From Streptomyces spinoverrucosus (lineage in GTDB: Bacteria > Actinomycetota > Actinomycetes > Streptomycetales > Streptomycetaceae), in assembly GCF_006539505.1 (NCBI RefSeq), contig NZ_BJND01000022.1, positions 23,836 to 87,835 on the forward strand: a stretch of DNA of 64,000 bases. Reading direction: 5' to 3'. Positions 35,948 through 46,300 of the stretch are shown here, one piece after another. The notes under the pieces are model-generated. The model had not been told where the DNA came from. It was given only the letters and a program-made list of their open reading frames with translations, and ran no database searches. The position numbers and the translations under genes are program-made. Positions within the stretch are counted from its first letter, which is position 1, and the number at the start of each line of letters is the position of its first letter.

Positions 35948-36781
35948 TCAACGCCGGAAGGCGCCTTCCGAGTTGATCACCTGACCGGTGACCCAGTCCG
36001 CCTCGTCCGTCGCGAGCCAGGCGATGAGGCGGGCCGGGTCGTCCGGCATGCCCCACCGCCCAGCGGGGAAACGCGCGGCGATGGCCGCGTAGTCGTCGCC
36101 GGTCATGTAGTCCGTGTCGACGGGGCCCGGGTTGACGGTGTTCACCGTGACCCCCTGCTCGGCGAGCGTCGTCGCCAGCGAGCGCGTGATCGAGGCGAGT
36201 GCGCCCTTCTGAAGGGCGTAGGCGATCTCGCCCGGCATACCGCCCGCGATGTCCTGCCCCGACGTCATCATCACCACGCGCCCGCCACGGCGTCGGTCCG
36301 GCTGCCGGGCATAGGCCTGGATCAGCAGCAGCACCGACCGCGTGTCGACCGCCCAGTGCGCGTCGAGCATGGCGGCGTCGATCGCGTCGAGCGGTCCGTC
36401 GGATCCGCTGAGGGCGTGGTTGGCGACGAGGATGTCCAGCCGTCCGCCGAGTGCCGCGGTGGCGGTGGTGATCAGCTCGGCGGGCGCGGCGGGATCGGCG
36501 AGATCACCGGGCCCGGCGACGATCCGCGCCTCCGGATCACCGGCGGCCGCGCGCACGGAGGCGACCACGTCCTCGATCCGGTCGGCGCCCCAGGGCATGG
36601 CGGCATCGTGCGGCACATGGTGATGCAGGCAGACGCTCGCCCCGTACGCGACGAGCCGCCGGGCCACGGCATGCCCGATGCCGCCGCGCCGGCTGGCCCC
36701 GGTGACCAGGGCGGTACGGCCGCGCAAGGGCAGGGGGTCGCGGCGGAGGTCTTCGGGGGAGGGATGCGGCAGGTGAGGCAT
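35948..36781 (-). CDS. Short-chain dehydrogenase/reductase (SDR)
   Basis: A 277-residue NAD(P)-dependent oxidoreductase. The cofactor motif TGASRRGGIGH is a TGxxxGIG variant with an insertion; NHALSG stands at the NNAG position; the catalytic Tyr/Lys pair is YALQKGAL; and the PGPVDTDYM loop after strand 6 is present. The insert in the glycine-rich loop is seen in a distinct SDR subgroup that resembles 3-ketoacyl reductases. The substrate is unknown. Start ATG 36781. Confidence 0.88.
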   Translation of the reverse strand: MPHLPHPSPEDLRRDPLPLRGRTALVTGASRRGGIGHAVARRLVAYGASVCLHHHVPHDAAMPWGADRIEDVVASVRAAAGDPEARIVAGPGDLADPAAPAELITTATAALGGRLDILVANHALSGSDGPLDAIDAAMLDAHWAVDTRSVLLLIQAYARQPDRRRGGRVVMMTSGQDIAGGMPGEIAYALQKGALASITRSLATTLAEQGVTVNTVNPGPVDTDYMTGDDYAAIAARFPAGRWGMPDDPARLIAWLATDEADWVTGQVINSEGAFRR

Positions 36782-36812
36782 GGTCGATCATGATGGGCGA
36801 CGAGCGGGCGGG

Positions 36813-36947
36813 ACGCACGCGGTTTTCGTACGCACGCGGTTTTCATACGGCCCGAGGGACACGCCGCCGGCACCCGCAGTCCCTTACTGGTGCAGACGGC
36901 CCGCCCCTATGACCCCGGTGTTACCCGCCCCTATGACCCCGGTGTTA
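36813..36947. repeat. Two small tandem repeats between the SDR and glycoside hydrolase genes
   Basis: First, about 17 bases (ACGCACGCGGTTTTCGTA, and the same with ATA) are repeated in tandem at 36813-36847. Second, an identical 23-base unit (starting CCGCCCCTATGACC, ending GGTGTTA) stands at 36901-36923 and 36925-36947, the second copy abutting the hydrolase stop codon. Role unknown; slippage products are likely. Confidence 0.7.
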
Positions 36948-38690
36948 TCAGTGGCCGCCTCGGCGTACGTGTGCTTCGGCGAGGAGGAGGTAACTGCTGG
37001 CGGTCCAGGTGTAGGCGCGGTCCCGCAGGCCCGTTCCGGTCAGGGCGTCGAAGTTCTCGGCGAAGCCGTGCGTCTCGCACAGGGCGCGGAAGCGGGCGCT
37101 GATCTCGTCCGCCAGCCGGTGGTGTCCGCCGCGGCGCAGGCCGTCCTCGATGAGGACTGTGGCGGGGGCCCAGATGGGGCCGCGCCAGTAGCCGTCGGCG
37201 AGGTAGTGCGGCGAGGTCGGCAGCTCGGTGGCCAGGCCGTGCCCGGTCAGGTGGGCCTCGATGCGGGCGGCCAGCACGCCGCTGATCTCGTCCGGCAGGT
37301 GCTCGCCCAGCACGATCGGCATCAGGTCGAGGAGGCTGGAGCTGTGCCAGGTGTCGCCGCTGTCGACTCCCCGGGCGACGAACCGGTCACCGGTCCACAG
37401 CTGGTCGAGCATCGCCGCCTGGGTGGCCTCGGCGGCCCGCGCCCACCGATCGGCCTCGTCCGGTCTGTCCAAGGGCTGTGCCAGTTCGGCGAGTTCGTGG
37501 AGCTGGAGGACGAGGAAGGCGGCCAGGTCGGCGGTGACGACCACGCGTTCGGGGTCGAAGGTGGTGGCGTTGTCCCAGCCGCTGTCGTTGCCGTGCTGGT
37601 AGTGGGGCAGGTCCGCGCCGGGGGCGCGCCGTGCGGTGAGCCAGAAGTTGGTCCAGCGTTCCAGCCGGTCGTAGGTCTCGGCCAGTTCGGCCTGGCCGGG
37701 AGGAACGGGCAGCCGGCGCCGCAGGTGACCGAATGCCCAGCCGTGGATGGGCGGTTTGACGAAGTTGTGGAGGACCTCGGAGTGGGTGACCGAGTCGGGC
37801 AGGGCCCCGGTCTCGTCCTGGTGGTCGAAGGGCAGGTGGTACTGGTCCCAGGCCAGTTCCGGGCAACCGGGCGCCAGGGCCAGGGCGTTGAAGCAGTGGT
37901 CCCAGCTCCAGACCTTGTCCATCCAGTGCTTGGACATCAGCACGCCGGGGCGCGTGACCAGCCCCGCGGGGCGTACGGTCGCGGACCACACGACGTAGGC
38001 GGCGAGTTCGGCGGCCGGGGTGGCGGACGAGCGCCAGGGAGCCGCCGTGTCGACGAAGTCCGCGAAGGAGTTCTGCGCGGCCTCGACGATCTTGCCGAAG
38101 GCCGCCGTCGACGCGTACGGCGCGCGGGCGGTGTCGAGTTCCTCGACCGCTATCTCCCAGGGTCCGTCCGCGTCCTGGTCGGCGGTGACGGTGAGGCCGC
38201 GGTCGGCGCCGCCCAGGGCCTGGCTGCCGAAGGTGTCGGCCACCGTGCCGGCGAGCACGGTGACGCGGTAGCGGCGTCCGGTCTCGTACGACGTGAACAC
38301 ATACCCGTCGGCGGCCGCGTCGTGGAAGAAGTAGGTGCCGCTGAACGGGGTCAGCGTCCGCGCTGCCGCGCAAACGCGCAGGGACAGCCCCGCACCGCGC
38401 AGGCGTACGGTGTCCGGCGACTCGTAGGCGAGGTCGAGGCGGCCGGTCGCGCCGATCCAGCTCAGCAGGCTCGGTGTCGCCTCCACGCGGGTCTCCGCCC
38501 GCTCGCCCGTCGTGGCGTCGAGCGGCACCAGGCGCAGGACGGCGTGCATGCCGTTCTGGTGCGAGACGAGGTGGAGGTCCTCGGCGTACGTCTTCTCCGC
38601 CACCACGGGCGAGATGTCGAACCAGGATCCGTACGTGCTGAACGGGATGTCGTGGACGGAGAAGGCCGGGCCAGGAAGGGCGGCGGTCAT
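36948..38690 (-). CDS. GH63-like glycoside hydrolase (MGH1/trehalase-type alpha-barrel)
   Basis: A 580-residue intracellular enzyme (no signal peptide). The C-terminal half is an (alpha/alpha)6 barrel: KVWSWDHCFNALAL, GNDSGWDNATTFD and DGYWRGPIWAPATVLIEDGL are the catalytic and substrate-binding blocks of the GH63/GH37 group. The N-terminal 200 residues form a beta domain. Start ATG 38690 gives MTAALPGPAFSVHD. It lies 50 bp after the transport genes in a LacI-controlled operon, so it probably trims the imported oligosaccharide inside the cell. The linkage cleaved cannot be stated; alpha-glucosidic or alpha-mannosidic bonds are typical of the family. Confidence 0.85.
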   Translation of the reverse strand: MTAALPGPAFSVHDIPFSTYGSWFDISPVVAEKTYAEDLHLVSHQNGMHAVLRLVPLDATTGERAETRVEATPSLLSWIGATGRLDLAYESPDTVRLRGAGLSLRVCAAARTLTPFSGTYFFHDAAADGYVFTSYETGRRYRVTVLAGTVADTFGSQALGGADRGLTVTADQDADGPWEIAVEELDTARAPYASTAAFGKIVEAAQNSFADFVDTAAPWRSSATPAAELAAYVVWSATVRPAGLVTRPGVLMSKHWMDKVWSWDHCFNALALAPGCPELAWDQYHLPFDHQDETGALPDSVTHSEVLHNFVKPPIHGWAFGHLRRRLPVPPGQAELAETYDRLERWTNFWLTARRAPGADLPHYQHGNDSGWDNATTFDPERVVVTADLAAFLVLQLHELAELAQPLDRPDEADRWARAAEATQAAMLDQLWTGDRFVARGVDSGDTWHSSSLLDLMPIVLGEHLPDEISGVLAARIEAHLTGHGLATELPTSPHYLADGYWRGPIWAPATVLIEDGLRRGGHHRLADEISARFRALCETHGFAENFDALTGTGLRDRAYTWTASSYLLLAEAHVRRGGH

Positions 38691-38740
38691 GGAGTGCGAC
38701 TCGTTTCTCGAGCACAGGACTCGAACAGAGGGAAGGGAAC

Positions 38741-39562
38741 TCAGTCCTTGACCGCACCGGCGGTCACGCCGGCGGCGACGTAGCGCTGGGCCAGGACCAG
38801 GATGACCGCGGCCGGCAGCGAGGCCACGACGGCGGTGGCCATGATGGCGTTCCACTCCTGGTTGTTGTTCCCGATGTAGTGGTAGATGCCGAGCGTGATC
38901 GGCTCGTACGAGCCGCCGTTGACCAGGGTGCTGGCGAAGACGAAGTCGGACCAGGACCACAGGAACGCGAACAACGAGACCGTGACGACGGCGTTGCGGC
39001 TCATGGGCAGGACGATCGACCAGAAGGTGCGCAACGCCCCTGCGCCGTCCGTCTTCGCCGCCTGGAGCAGTTCGCCGGGGATGCCGGACATGAACGCGGT
39101 GAAGATGAGGACGGCGAAGGGCACGGCCAGCGTGGAGTCGGCGACGATCAGGCCGGGGACGGACTGGAGCAGGCCGAGTTGGAGGTAGATGGCGTAGAAG
39201 CCCATCGCCATGATGATGCCGGGGATCATCTGGGCGGCCAGCAGGACGAAGCCGAGGACGCCGCCGCCACGCGGGCGCAGCTTGGCCAGGGCGTAACCGG
39301 CGGGGGCGGACAGGGCCACGGTCAGGACGACGGTGCCCAGGCCGATGACGAGGCTGGTGCCGAGGTAGGGCAGCTGCTCGTCGAGGACGGTGCGGTAGCC
39401 GGCCAGGGTGCCGTTCAGGGGGAACAGGTCGGGTGGGCTCTTGCGCATGTCCTGGTCGCGGGTGAAGGACACGTTCACCATCCAGTAGACCGGGAAGAGC
39501 ATGATCCCGGTCAGCAGCAGGCCGATGGCCGTCTTTCCCCACGTACGCTTACGGCTTCGCAT
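38741..39562 (-). CDS. Carbohydrate ABC transporter permease, MalG type
   Basis: A 273-residue CUT1-family permease with six membrane segments. The cytoplasmic EAA loop reads LLQAAKTDGAGALRTFWSIV followed by PMSRN. It starts at ATG 39562, which shares one base with the stop of the preceding permease (TGATG), so the two are translationally coupled and form a heterodimer. The binding lipoprotein is two genes upstream. No ATPase gene is in the operon, as usual in Streptomyces, where MsiK serves many such importers. Confidence 0.92.
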   Translation of the reverse strand: MRSRKRTWGKTAIGLLLTGIMLFPVYWMVNVSFTRDQDMRKSPPDLFPLNGTLAGYRTVLDEQLPYLGTSLVIGLGTVVLTVALSAPAGYALAKLRPRGGGVLGFVLLAAQMIPGIIMAMGFYAIYLQLGLLQSVPGLIVADSTLAVPFAVLIFTAFMSGIPGELLQAAKTDGAGALRTFWSIVLPMSRNAVVTVSLFAFLWSWSDFVFASTLVNGGSYEPITLGIYHYIGNNNQEWNAIMATAVVASLPAAVILVLAQRYVAAGVTAGAVKD

Positions 39563-40533
39563 CACGACAGGGCCTGCTTTCTCTGGACCCGGACGTAGAC
39601 CAGGCCGAACACCAGGGCGGCGACGACGAGCAGGTTGCCGACAGCCGCACCCGGGCCGAAGGCGGGCAGCAGGTTGCCGAAGCCGAGCTGGTAGGACCAG
39701 GTGGCGAAGGTCGTGGACGATTCCGCCGGGCCGCCCTTGGTCATGATCCAGATGATGTCGAAGACCTTGAGTGTGTAGACCAGACCCAGCAGCAGGGTGA
39801 TCGCGGACACCGGGCGCAGCAGCGGGAAGGTGACGCGCCAGAAGCGCTGCCAGGCGCTCGCCCCGTCCAGGGCGGCGGCCTCGTACAGGCTCGTGGGGAT
39901 GGACTGCAAGCCGCTGTAGAGCACGACCAGGTTGAACGGGACGCCGATCCAGATGTTGGCGATGATCACCGAGGTCAGCGACCAGGACGGGGAAGTCAGC
40001 CAGTTCACCGGGCCGATGCCGACGGCGTGCAGAGCGGCGTTGACGATGCCCGAGTCGCTGTTGAGCATCCACGACCAGGTGGAGGCCGACACGATCAGTG
40101 GCAGCAGCCAGGGCACCAGGAACAGGGCCCGCAGGGTGGCCGAGAGCCGGAAGTGCTGGTTGAAGAAGACCGCGAGGGCCAGGCCGATGGCGTACTGGAA
40201 GACCAGGCACACGGCCGTGAACACCACGGTGTGGAGCAGGGCGGGCGCGAAGGTCGGGTCGTCGAAGACGATGCGGTAGTTCTCCAGGCCGGTGAACGGC
40301 GCGTCGCCCTGAACGAAGGAGCGGACGGTGTAGTTCCGCAGGCTCAGGTCGATGTTGCGGTACAGCGGATAGGCGTAGAAGAGGGCGAGGTAGAGGGTCA
40401 CCGGGGCCAGGAAGGCCCAGGCGGCCCACTGCTGGGAGCTGGGGCGGCGCCGTTGCGGGGGCGGTGCGGTGGGGGCCGCACCGCTCTTTCGGGGCACGGG
40501 CCGGCGGTGCGGCACTTGTGTGGTGTGACTCAT
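39562..40533 (-). CDS. Carbohydrate ABC transporter permease, MalF type
   Basis: A 323-residue CUT1-family permease. After a Pro/Arg-rich cytoplasmic head of about 45 residues come six membrane segments (first at WAAWAFLAPVTLYLALFYAY) with the EAA loop LYEAAALDGASAWQRFWRVT followed by PLLRP. ATG 40533 (MSHTTQVPH) is chosen; the 35 codons upstream overlap the end of the binding-protein gene. It is 20 bp after that gene and one base overlaps the next permease. Confidence 0.92.
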   Translation of the reverse strand: MSHTTQVPHRRPVPRKSGAAPTAPPPQRRRPSSQQWAAWAFLAPVTLYLALFYAYPLYRNIDLSLRNYTVRSFVQGDAPFTGLENYRIVFDDPTFAPALLHTVVFTAVCLVFQYAIGLALAVFFNQHFRLSATLRALFLVPWLLPLIVSASTWSWMLNSDSGIVNAALHAVGIGPVNWLTSPSWSLTSVIIANIWIGVPFNLVVLYSGLQSIPTSLYEAAALDGASAWQRFWRVTFPLLRPVSAITLLLGLVYTLKVFDIIWIMTKGGPAESSTTFATWSYQLGFGNLLPAFGPGAAVGNLLVVAALVFGLVYVRVQRKQALS

Positions 40534-40553
40534 CAAAGGGCCCTGGACTGCTG

Positions 40554-41804
40554 TCAGTTGCCGGCGGCGGACTGGGCGGCGCTCAGCGCGTCCTTGGGAG
40601 ACTTCGAGCCACTGAGAGCGGACTGGACGGCCTTCCACAACTGCTCGGAGATCTTCGGGTACTTGGTGCCCAGGTCGTCACTGGTGCGGCCCTTGGCCGC
40701 CTTGACCGCGTCCACCCAGGGCTTGAGCTCGGGGTTGGCCGCCACCTGCTTGTCCTGGACCTCGCTGGTGGGGGCGACGTAGGACAGGGTGGTGTCGGTT
40801 TCGTACAGGTTCTCGGTGTTGGTCAGGCAGGTCGCCAGCTTCTGGGAGGTGGCGTAGCGGCCGGTGTCGCTCTGGACCGGGAGGGTGACGAACTCGCCGC
40901 CGGTCGGGGCCGCGGCGCTGCCTCCGTCGGCGCCGGGTATGGGCAGGACGCCGTAGTCGAAGCCCGCCTTCTCGGCGCCCGCGAGCTGCCAGGTGCCGTT
41001 CTCCGCGAACGCGTAGTCGCCGCTCGCGAACTCCTGCCAGCTGGTCGTCTGGGTGTTGTTGATGACCGAGTTGGGCGCGTAGCCCTTGTCCAGCCAGTCC
41101 TTCCACAGGGACAGGGCGGAGGCGGCCTCGGCGGAGTCGAGTTCGGTCAGCTGGGCGCCGGAGCCCCAGAACCACGGCAGGAACTGGAAGCTGCCCTCCT
41201 CGGTGCCGATCGCGGAGAAGGTGATGCCCTTCTTGCCCGCCTCCTTGACCTTGTCCAGGGCTGCCGTCAGGGTCGGCCAGTCCTTGATCGAGGCGATGTC
41301 GACCTTGGCCTCCTTCAGGACGTCCTTGTTGTAGTACAGGGCGAGGGTGTTGGCGCCGATCGGGGTGCCGTACGTCTTCCCGCCCGACTGGCCGGCCGCG
41401 AGCAGGTTGGGGTCGACCTTCGAGGTGTCCAGCTTGTTGTCGTCCGTCGTGGTGAGCACGCCCGCCTCGGCCAGGGTCGACACCACCGGGTTGTCGACGA
41501 TGAGGAGGTCCGCGGAGTTGTCCTGTTGGGCGGCCAGCAGGGCCTTGTTCGACAGGTCGCTGGTGTCGAAGGCGGTCCGCTTGATCTTCACACCGGCCTC
41601 GGTGCCGCACTTGTCCAGCAACTTCGCCCAGGCCGAGCTCTTGTCGAACTGCGGGTACGGGTCCCAGATGGTGTACGTGCCGCTGTCCGCGCCCTTGGCG
41701 TCGGCGCTGCCCGAGCCGGAGGAGCAGGCGGTGGCACTGATGGCCACCGCCAGGGCCGTCAGGGCTGCGGCGGTCAGACGGCGCTGTCTGGAGGAGCTGT
41801 TCAT
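40554..41804 (-). CDS. Carbohydrate-binding lipoprotein of the CUT1 transporter
   Basis: A 416-residue extracellular solute-binding protein (family 1). Start ATG 41804 gives a lipoprotein signal ending ISATACSSG. The mature part has the type II fold seen in maltose/sugar-binding proteins: GTPIGANTLALYYNKDVLKE, AFAENGTWQLAGAEK and ATSQKLATCLTNTENLYET are characteristic. It is the first transport gene of the operon, 137 bp below the LacI gene, and presents a sugar oligomer to the permeases. The ligand is unknown but is probably the product of the secreted hydrolase encoded at 43359-47012. Confidence 0.9.
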   Translation of the reverse strand: MNSSSRQRRLTAAALTALAVAISATACSSGSGSADAKGADSGTYTIWDPYPQFDKSSAWAKLLDKCGTEAGVKIKRTAFDTSDLSNKALLAAQQDNSADLLIVDNPVVSTLAEAGVLTTTDDNKLDTSKVDPNLLAAGQSGGKTYGTPIGANTLALYYNKDVLKEAKVDIASIKDWPTLTAALDKVKEAGKKGITFSAIGTEEGSFQFLPWFWGSGAQLTELDSAEAASALSLWKDWLDKGYAPNSVINNTQTTSWQEFASGDYAFAENGTWQLAGAEKAGFDYGVLPIPGADGGSAAAPTGGEFVTLPVQSDTGRYATSQKLATCLTNTENLYETDTTLSYVAPTSEVQDKQVAANPELKPWVDAVKAAKGRTSDDLGTKYPKISEQLWKAVQSALSGSKSPKDALSAAQSAAGN

Positions 41805-41941
41805 CGCGGGTTCCTTTGTTCGGGCATTGCGGGTGCCGAGGGCACGGGGTTGCTGCAAGCGGGCACGCCGAACGGCACTGATGTGAGGTTCGAGCGATCA
41901 GCGAGGTGAAGCAGGAGGACGGGCGGTCACCCGTCGTGTGG

Positions 41942-42988
41942 TCAGGGCGTCGTACCGGGCCCGGCGTCGATGGTGGGTGCGGTGCCTGCGGGCCCGGTGC
42001 TGGCGCGCAGGGAGATGGGTGGCGTGAGGAGGTGGTGCCGGGGAGCCGCGCCGGGATGGTCGAGCCGCTCCACCAGCAGTTCGACGGCGAGCCGGCCCAT
42101 CGCGGCCGCCGGTACGTCCGCCGCGGTGAGCTGCGGCGTCACCGTCTCCGCCCAGCGGTTGGCCACGACTCCCGTGAGGGAGAAGTCGCGCGGGACATGG
42201 CGGCCCGCCTGGGCGAGGCCCCGGTAGAGGCCGCCCAGCGCGGCCTCGTTCAGGGTGACCAGGGCCGTGGTGGCCGGATCGTCGTGCAGGATCCGTTCCA
42301 CACAGGCCTGACCCGAGGTGGCGTCGTCCCCGCAGCAGTACGTCCGCACCGTCAGCCCGCGCTCGGCCGCGGCCTTGGTGAAGCCGTCCAGGCCGCGGTG
42401 GGCGGACTCGTACCCGGTCCGCAGCAGCTGCTCGGGGCGGTTGACGAAGGCGACCCGGCGGTGGCCGAGATCCGCGAGATGGTGGACGCACGCCTCCACC
42501 AGCGCGGTGTGGTCCAGGCCCACCCACCAGCCGCCCTCGGGATGCGCGGTGCGGCCGATGGCGACGGAGGGGAAGTCCAGTGCGGCCAGGTGATCGACCC
42601 GGTCGTCCTCCAGCCTGATCTCCATCAGGATCGCGCCGTCGACCCGCCGCTCCCCCAGCAGCCGCTGGAAGGAACGGTCGCTGTCCACGCCGCTCGGTGA
42701 CAGCAGCACGTCGTAGTCGTAGACCGCGGCGGCCTCCACCACGCTGCCGATGAAGTCCAGCTGCATCCCCGTGTAGTGGTTCCCGGCCGGTGGGAAGACC
42801 AGGCCGATCGTGCTCGTCCGGCCGTTGGCCAGGGCACGGGCACTGGCGCTGGGCCGGTAGCCCAACTCGTCGACGACCCGCTGGATTCTCCGGCGCGTGT
42901 CCTCCGAAACCGGGCGCTTGCCACTCAGCGCGTAGGACACCGTGCTCCGCGAGACACCGGCTCTCTTGGCGATCTCACCGATGTTCAC
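41942..42988 (-). CDS. LacI-family repressor of the carbohydrate locus
   Basis: A 348-residue regulator starting at GTG 42988. The N-terminal helix-turn-helix and hinge are complete (IGEIAKRAGVSRSTVSYALS, ending RALANGRT), followed by a periplasmic-binding-like effector domain (about 60-335). Upstream of its start, and between it and the divergent secreted hydrolase gene, lie three copies of a palindrome that fits a LacI operator, so autoregulation and control of both directions are likely. The inducer is presumably a sugar released from the polysaccharide. Confidence 0.92.
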   Translation of the reverse strand: MNIGEIAKRAGVSRSTVSYALSGKRPVSEDTRRRIQRVVDELGYRPSASARALANGRTSTIGLVFPPAGNHYTGMQLDFIGSVVEAAAVYDYDVLLSPSGVDSDRSFQRLLGERRVDGAILMEIRLEDDRVDHLAALDFPSVAIGRTAHPEGGWWVGLDHTALVEACVHHLADLGHRRVAFVNRPEQLLRTGYESAHRGLDGFTKAAAERGLTVRTYCCGDDATSGQACVERILHDDPATTALVTLNEAALGGLYRGLAQAGRHVPRDFSLTGVVANRWAETVTPQLTAADVPAAAMGRLAVELLVERLDHPGAAPRHHLLTPPISLRASTGPAGTAPTIDAGPGTTP

Positions 42989-43035
42989 GGGCGACTCCTT
43001 GCTCGAACCGGAGGAGGGGGGCGGATGCCGGTTGT

Positions 43036-43047
43036 CGAACCGGTTCG
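43036..43047. promoter_or_regulatory. LacI-type operator 1
   Basis: Perfect palindrome CGAACCGGTTCG with a central CG step, 48 bp upstream of the repressor's GTG. LacI-family dimers bind such 12-16-bp palindromes. Position suggests autorepression and control of the minus-strand operon. Confidence 0.75.
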
Positions 43048-43177
43048 CATGCAGTGACGGTAGGAACAGCTCGAACCCCTGTCAACACCCCGGACACCAC
43101 TCAAGAAACCCTGTGCGGCCCCGCAAATTCCTTGTGTCGGAGGGATTGCTGGGCCGCGTTTCCCGGTGCTAGCTTCG

Positions 43178-43189
43178 CGAACCGGTTCG
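43178..43189. promoter_or_regulatory. LacI-type operator 2
   Basis: A second perfect CGAACCGGTTCG, midway in the divergent control region, 142 bp from operator 1. Two helical-phase-related copies would allow DNA looping. Confidence 0.75.
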
Positions 43190-43298
43190 ATGAAGCGATC
43201 CTTCCGGCAACCGTCTGCCCGTTCCGCACAGTCCCCGAGGCGCGGGGCCGCCATCCCCGCAGTCTCGAAGAGTTGATCTGCCTCCGTGACGCGTGCGG

Positions 43299-43312
43299 TC
43301 GAACCGATTCGA
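43299..43312. promoter_or_regulatory. LacI-type operator 3, one mismatch
   Basis: TCGAACCGATTCGA differs from the other copies by one base in the 12-bp core but extends the symmetry by one base pair outward. It lies 46 bp before the secreted hydrolase ATG, so it should act on that gene. Apart from these three sites the 370-bp control region shows no gene. Confidence 0.7.
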
Positions 43313-43358
43313 CGCCGCATCACCGGAACCCGTTACTCAAGGATTGAGGACGCAATCC

Positions 43359-46300
43359 ATGCCATCCGCTGACAGATCCGCGCGGCGCCGAGCCCCGGCC
43401 GCGATAGCCCTGACTCTCGGGGCGGGCCTGCTGGCCGCGCCCGCCGTCCCCGCGCTGGCGGCCGAGGCGCCCCAGCCGGCCGCCCGCTACACCTTCGACC
43501 AGGACGACCTCGCCTCGGGCACGATCACCGACAGCTCCGGCAACGGCCTGACGGCGAGCCTCGTGAACGGCTCCACCGCCCAGTCCGTCACCGGCGCGGA
43601 CGGCGGCAAGGCGCTCGCCCTGCCCGGCGGGGCGCCCACCTCCAACGGCGCGTATGTCCGCCTGCCCCGCGAAGTGGTCGGCGACGCCGACGACCTGACG
43701 GTCTCCGCCCGCGTGAAGTGGGGCGGCGACAAGTCGTCCTGGCAGCGGATCTTCGACCTGGGCACCAACACCACCAAGTACCTCTTCGCCACCCCGTACA
43801 ACAACGGCGGGGTGCTGCAGACCTCCGTGACCACCGGCGGAGGCGGCGCGGAGGCACAGGTCCGCGGCTACGCGATGCTTCCCGCCAACGAGTGGCGGAC
43901 GGTCACCGTCACCCTCGACTCCACCGCCCGTCGGCTCACCACCTACCTCGACGGCGTCGCGGTCTCCTCCGCCGAGACCGGCATCAAGGCCAACGAGCTG
44001 CTGGACGGTTCGGCCACGGCCGCCGGCTACATCGGCAAGTCCCTGTGGCCGGACCCGCTCCTCAAGGGCGCGGTCGACGACTTCACCGTGTGGCACTCGG
44101 CGCTCAGCGCCGAGCAGGTGGCCGGTACGGTCGGGACCGTGCCCACTCTCCAGGAGCTCTCGAAGACGTCCTTCGAGGTCCGTACGACCGCCGGGACCGC
44201 CCCGTCCCTCCCCGCCGCCGTCCGCTCGTCCTACTCCGACGGCTACGACCGCGACACATCGATCACCTGGGACGCCGTACCGCCCGAGAAGTACGCCCGG
44301 CCGGGCACGTTCACGGTGGCGGGAACGGCGGCCGGGCGCGCGGTGAAGGCGACCGTCACCGTGGTCCGCGAGGGTCAGCTCACCGTCGACCTCGGCTCGG
44401 ACACCGGCAAGTTCCACGGCGGTGCGTCAGGCACCCTCTACGGCGTGTACGGGCCGGACGTCCCGACCAACAACCTCATGGAGGGCATGGGCCTGCGCAC
44501 GGTCTCCACCAAGGCGCAGGACGGTCCGCAGCACCCCGGTGCCGACGCGCTGGAGGTGGTGAAGCCGCTGGCCGACTCCACCGACGGTGATGTGTACATC
44601 TACATGACGGACATCCACCGCGGCTTCCCGTACCAGTGGCCGGGCGACACCCCCGAGGAGAAGCTCAAGCTCTACCGGGAGAAGATCGTCAAGCAGGTCG
44701 ACCAGGTCCTGGAGCTGCCGAAGGAGTACCAGGACAACATCGTCTTCGTGCCGTTCAACGAGCCCGAGGGCAACATGTTCGGCACCGGCGAGTGGAGCTA
44801 CAACAAGGTCAGCTGGCTCAACGACCCCGATGACTACTTCGCCGCCTGGGACGACTTCTACAAGCTCATCAAGAGCAAGATGCCCGACGCCCGCATCGCC
44901 GGCCCCAACACCAGCGTCCTGTACGACCAGGTGAAGGGCTTCCTCACCCACGCCCTGGCCGCCGGGACCATGCCCGACGTCATCACCTGGCACGAGCTGA
45001 GCCACCCGGAGGCGGTGCGCGCGAGCGTCGCCAAGTACCGGGCATGGGAGAAGGACCTGTTCAAGGGCACCGACAGGGAGGGCACCCAACTCCCCATCAA
45101 CATCAACGAGTACGCCTTCAACTACCACACCTCGGTCCCGGGCCAGATGATCCAGTGGGTGTCCGCGATCGAGGAGTCCAAGGTGGACGCCGACATCGCG
45201 TACTGGAACATCGACGGCAACCTCTCCGACTCCGCCGTGCAGTCCAACCGCGGCAATGGCCAGTGGTGGCTGCTGCATTCGTACGCCTCGATGAGCGGCC
45301 ACACGGTGAAGGTGACGCCGCCGTTCCCCGGCGAGAACTACACCATGCAGGGCGTTGCCACGCTCGACGAGAAGAAGAAGCAGTCCCGGCTTATCTTCGG
45401 CGGTTCCACCGGCAAGGGACACATCACCTTCGACAACGTCCCGAAGAAGATCTTCGGGGACCGCGTGCACGCCTGGGTGAAGGAGATCGAGTGGAGCGGC
45501 CAGGTGGGCGACAACTCCGGCCCGAAGCTGCTCACGGAGACGAACCTGGAGGTCGGTGCCGACGGCAAGGTCGTCGTCGACTTCGGTGACGGCGGGCTGC
45601 CGAAGCTCAAGGAGTCCTCGGCCTACGAGATCGTCCTCAGCCCCGCCGGGAAGGCGAAGGGCACGCAGTCCCCGCCCGTGCGCTGGCAGGGCTCGTACGA
45701 GGCGGAGGACGCCGCCCACACCGGGTCCGGCTACACGAAGAACGGGCCGGAGGGCTCGCCGCGCGACGTGTCGAAGTTCTACACGTCCGGCGGCTACGAC
45801 GTCGGCGGTCTGCGCACCGGCTCGGACGTCACGCTCGACTTCACCGTGGACGTGCCCGAGGACGGCACCTACGACCTGAGCGTCTTCGCCAACTCCCTCA
45901 ACACCTTCGACAAGGTGAAGGAGCAGGGCCCCACCAACGTCTTCCTGCGCGTGGACGGGAAGGCGGACAGCGAGCAGGAGCTGTACCTGCCGCTCGGCTA
46001 CAAGTGGGTGGTGTGGGACCACACCGACACCAAGGTCCACCTCACCAAGGGCAAGCACACCCTGACACTCGCCGCGAAGAGCGCCGACGGCAAGCGCGCC
46101 ACCAAGGGTGACGCCATCGTCGACCGCCTCACCCTGTCCCTCGCCGAGGCTTCGGCCGGCACCCAGGTGTACGAGGGCGAGCTGGCCTGGCTGGGCGGCG
46201 GGGCGCGGCCCGTCTACGACCTGCCGAAGCGGGCGGCCACCGGCTCGGGCGCCGCCCGGCTCGCGAAGGGCCAGACGGCCACGTTCTGGGTCTACTCCCC

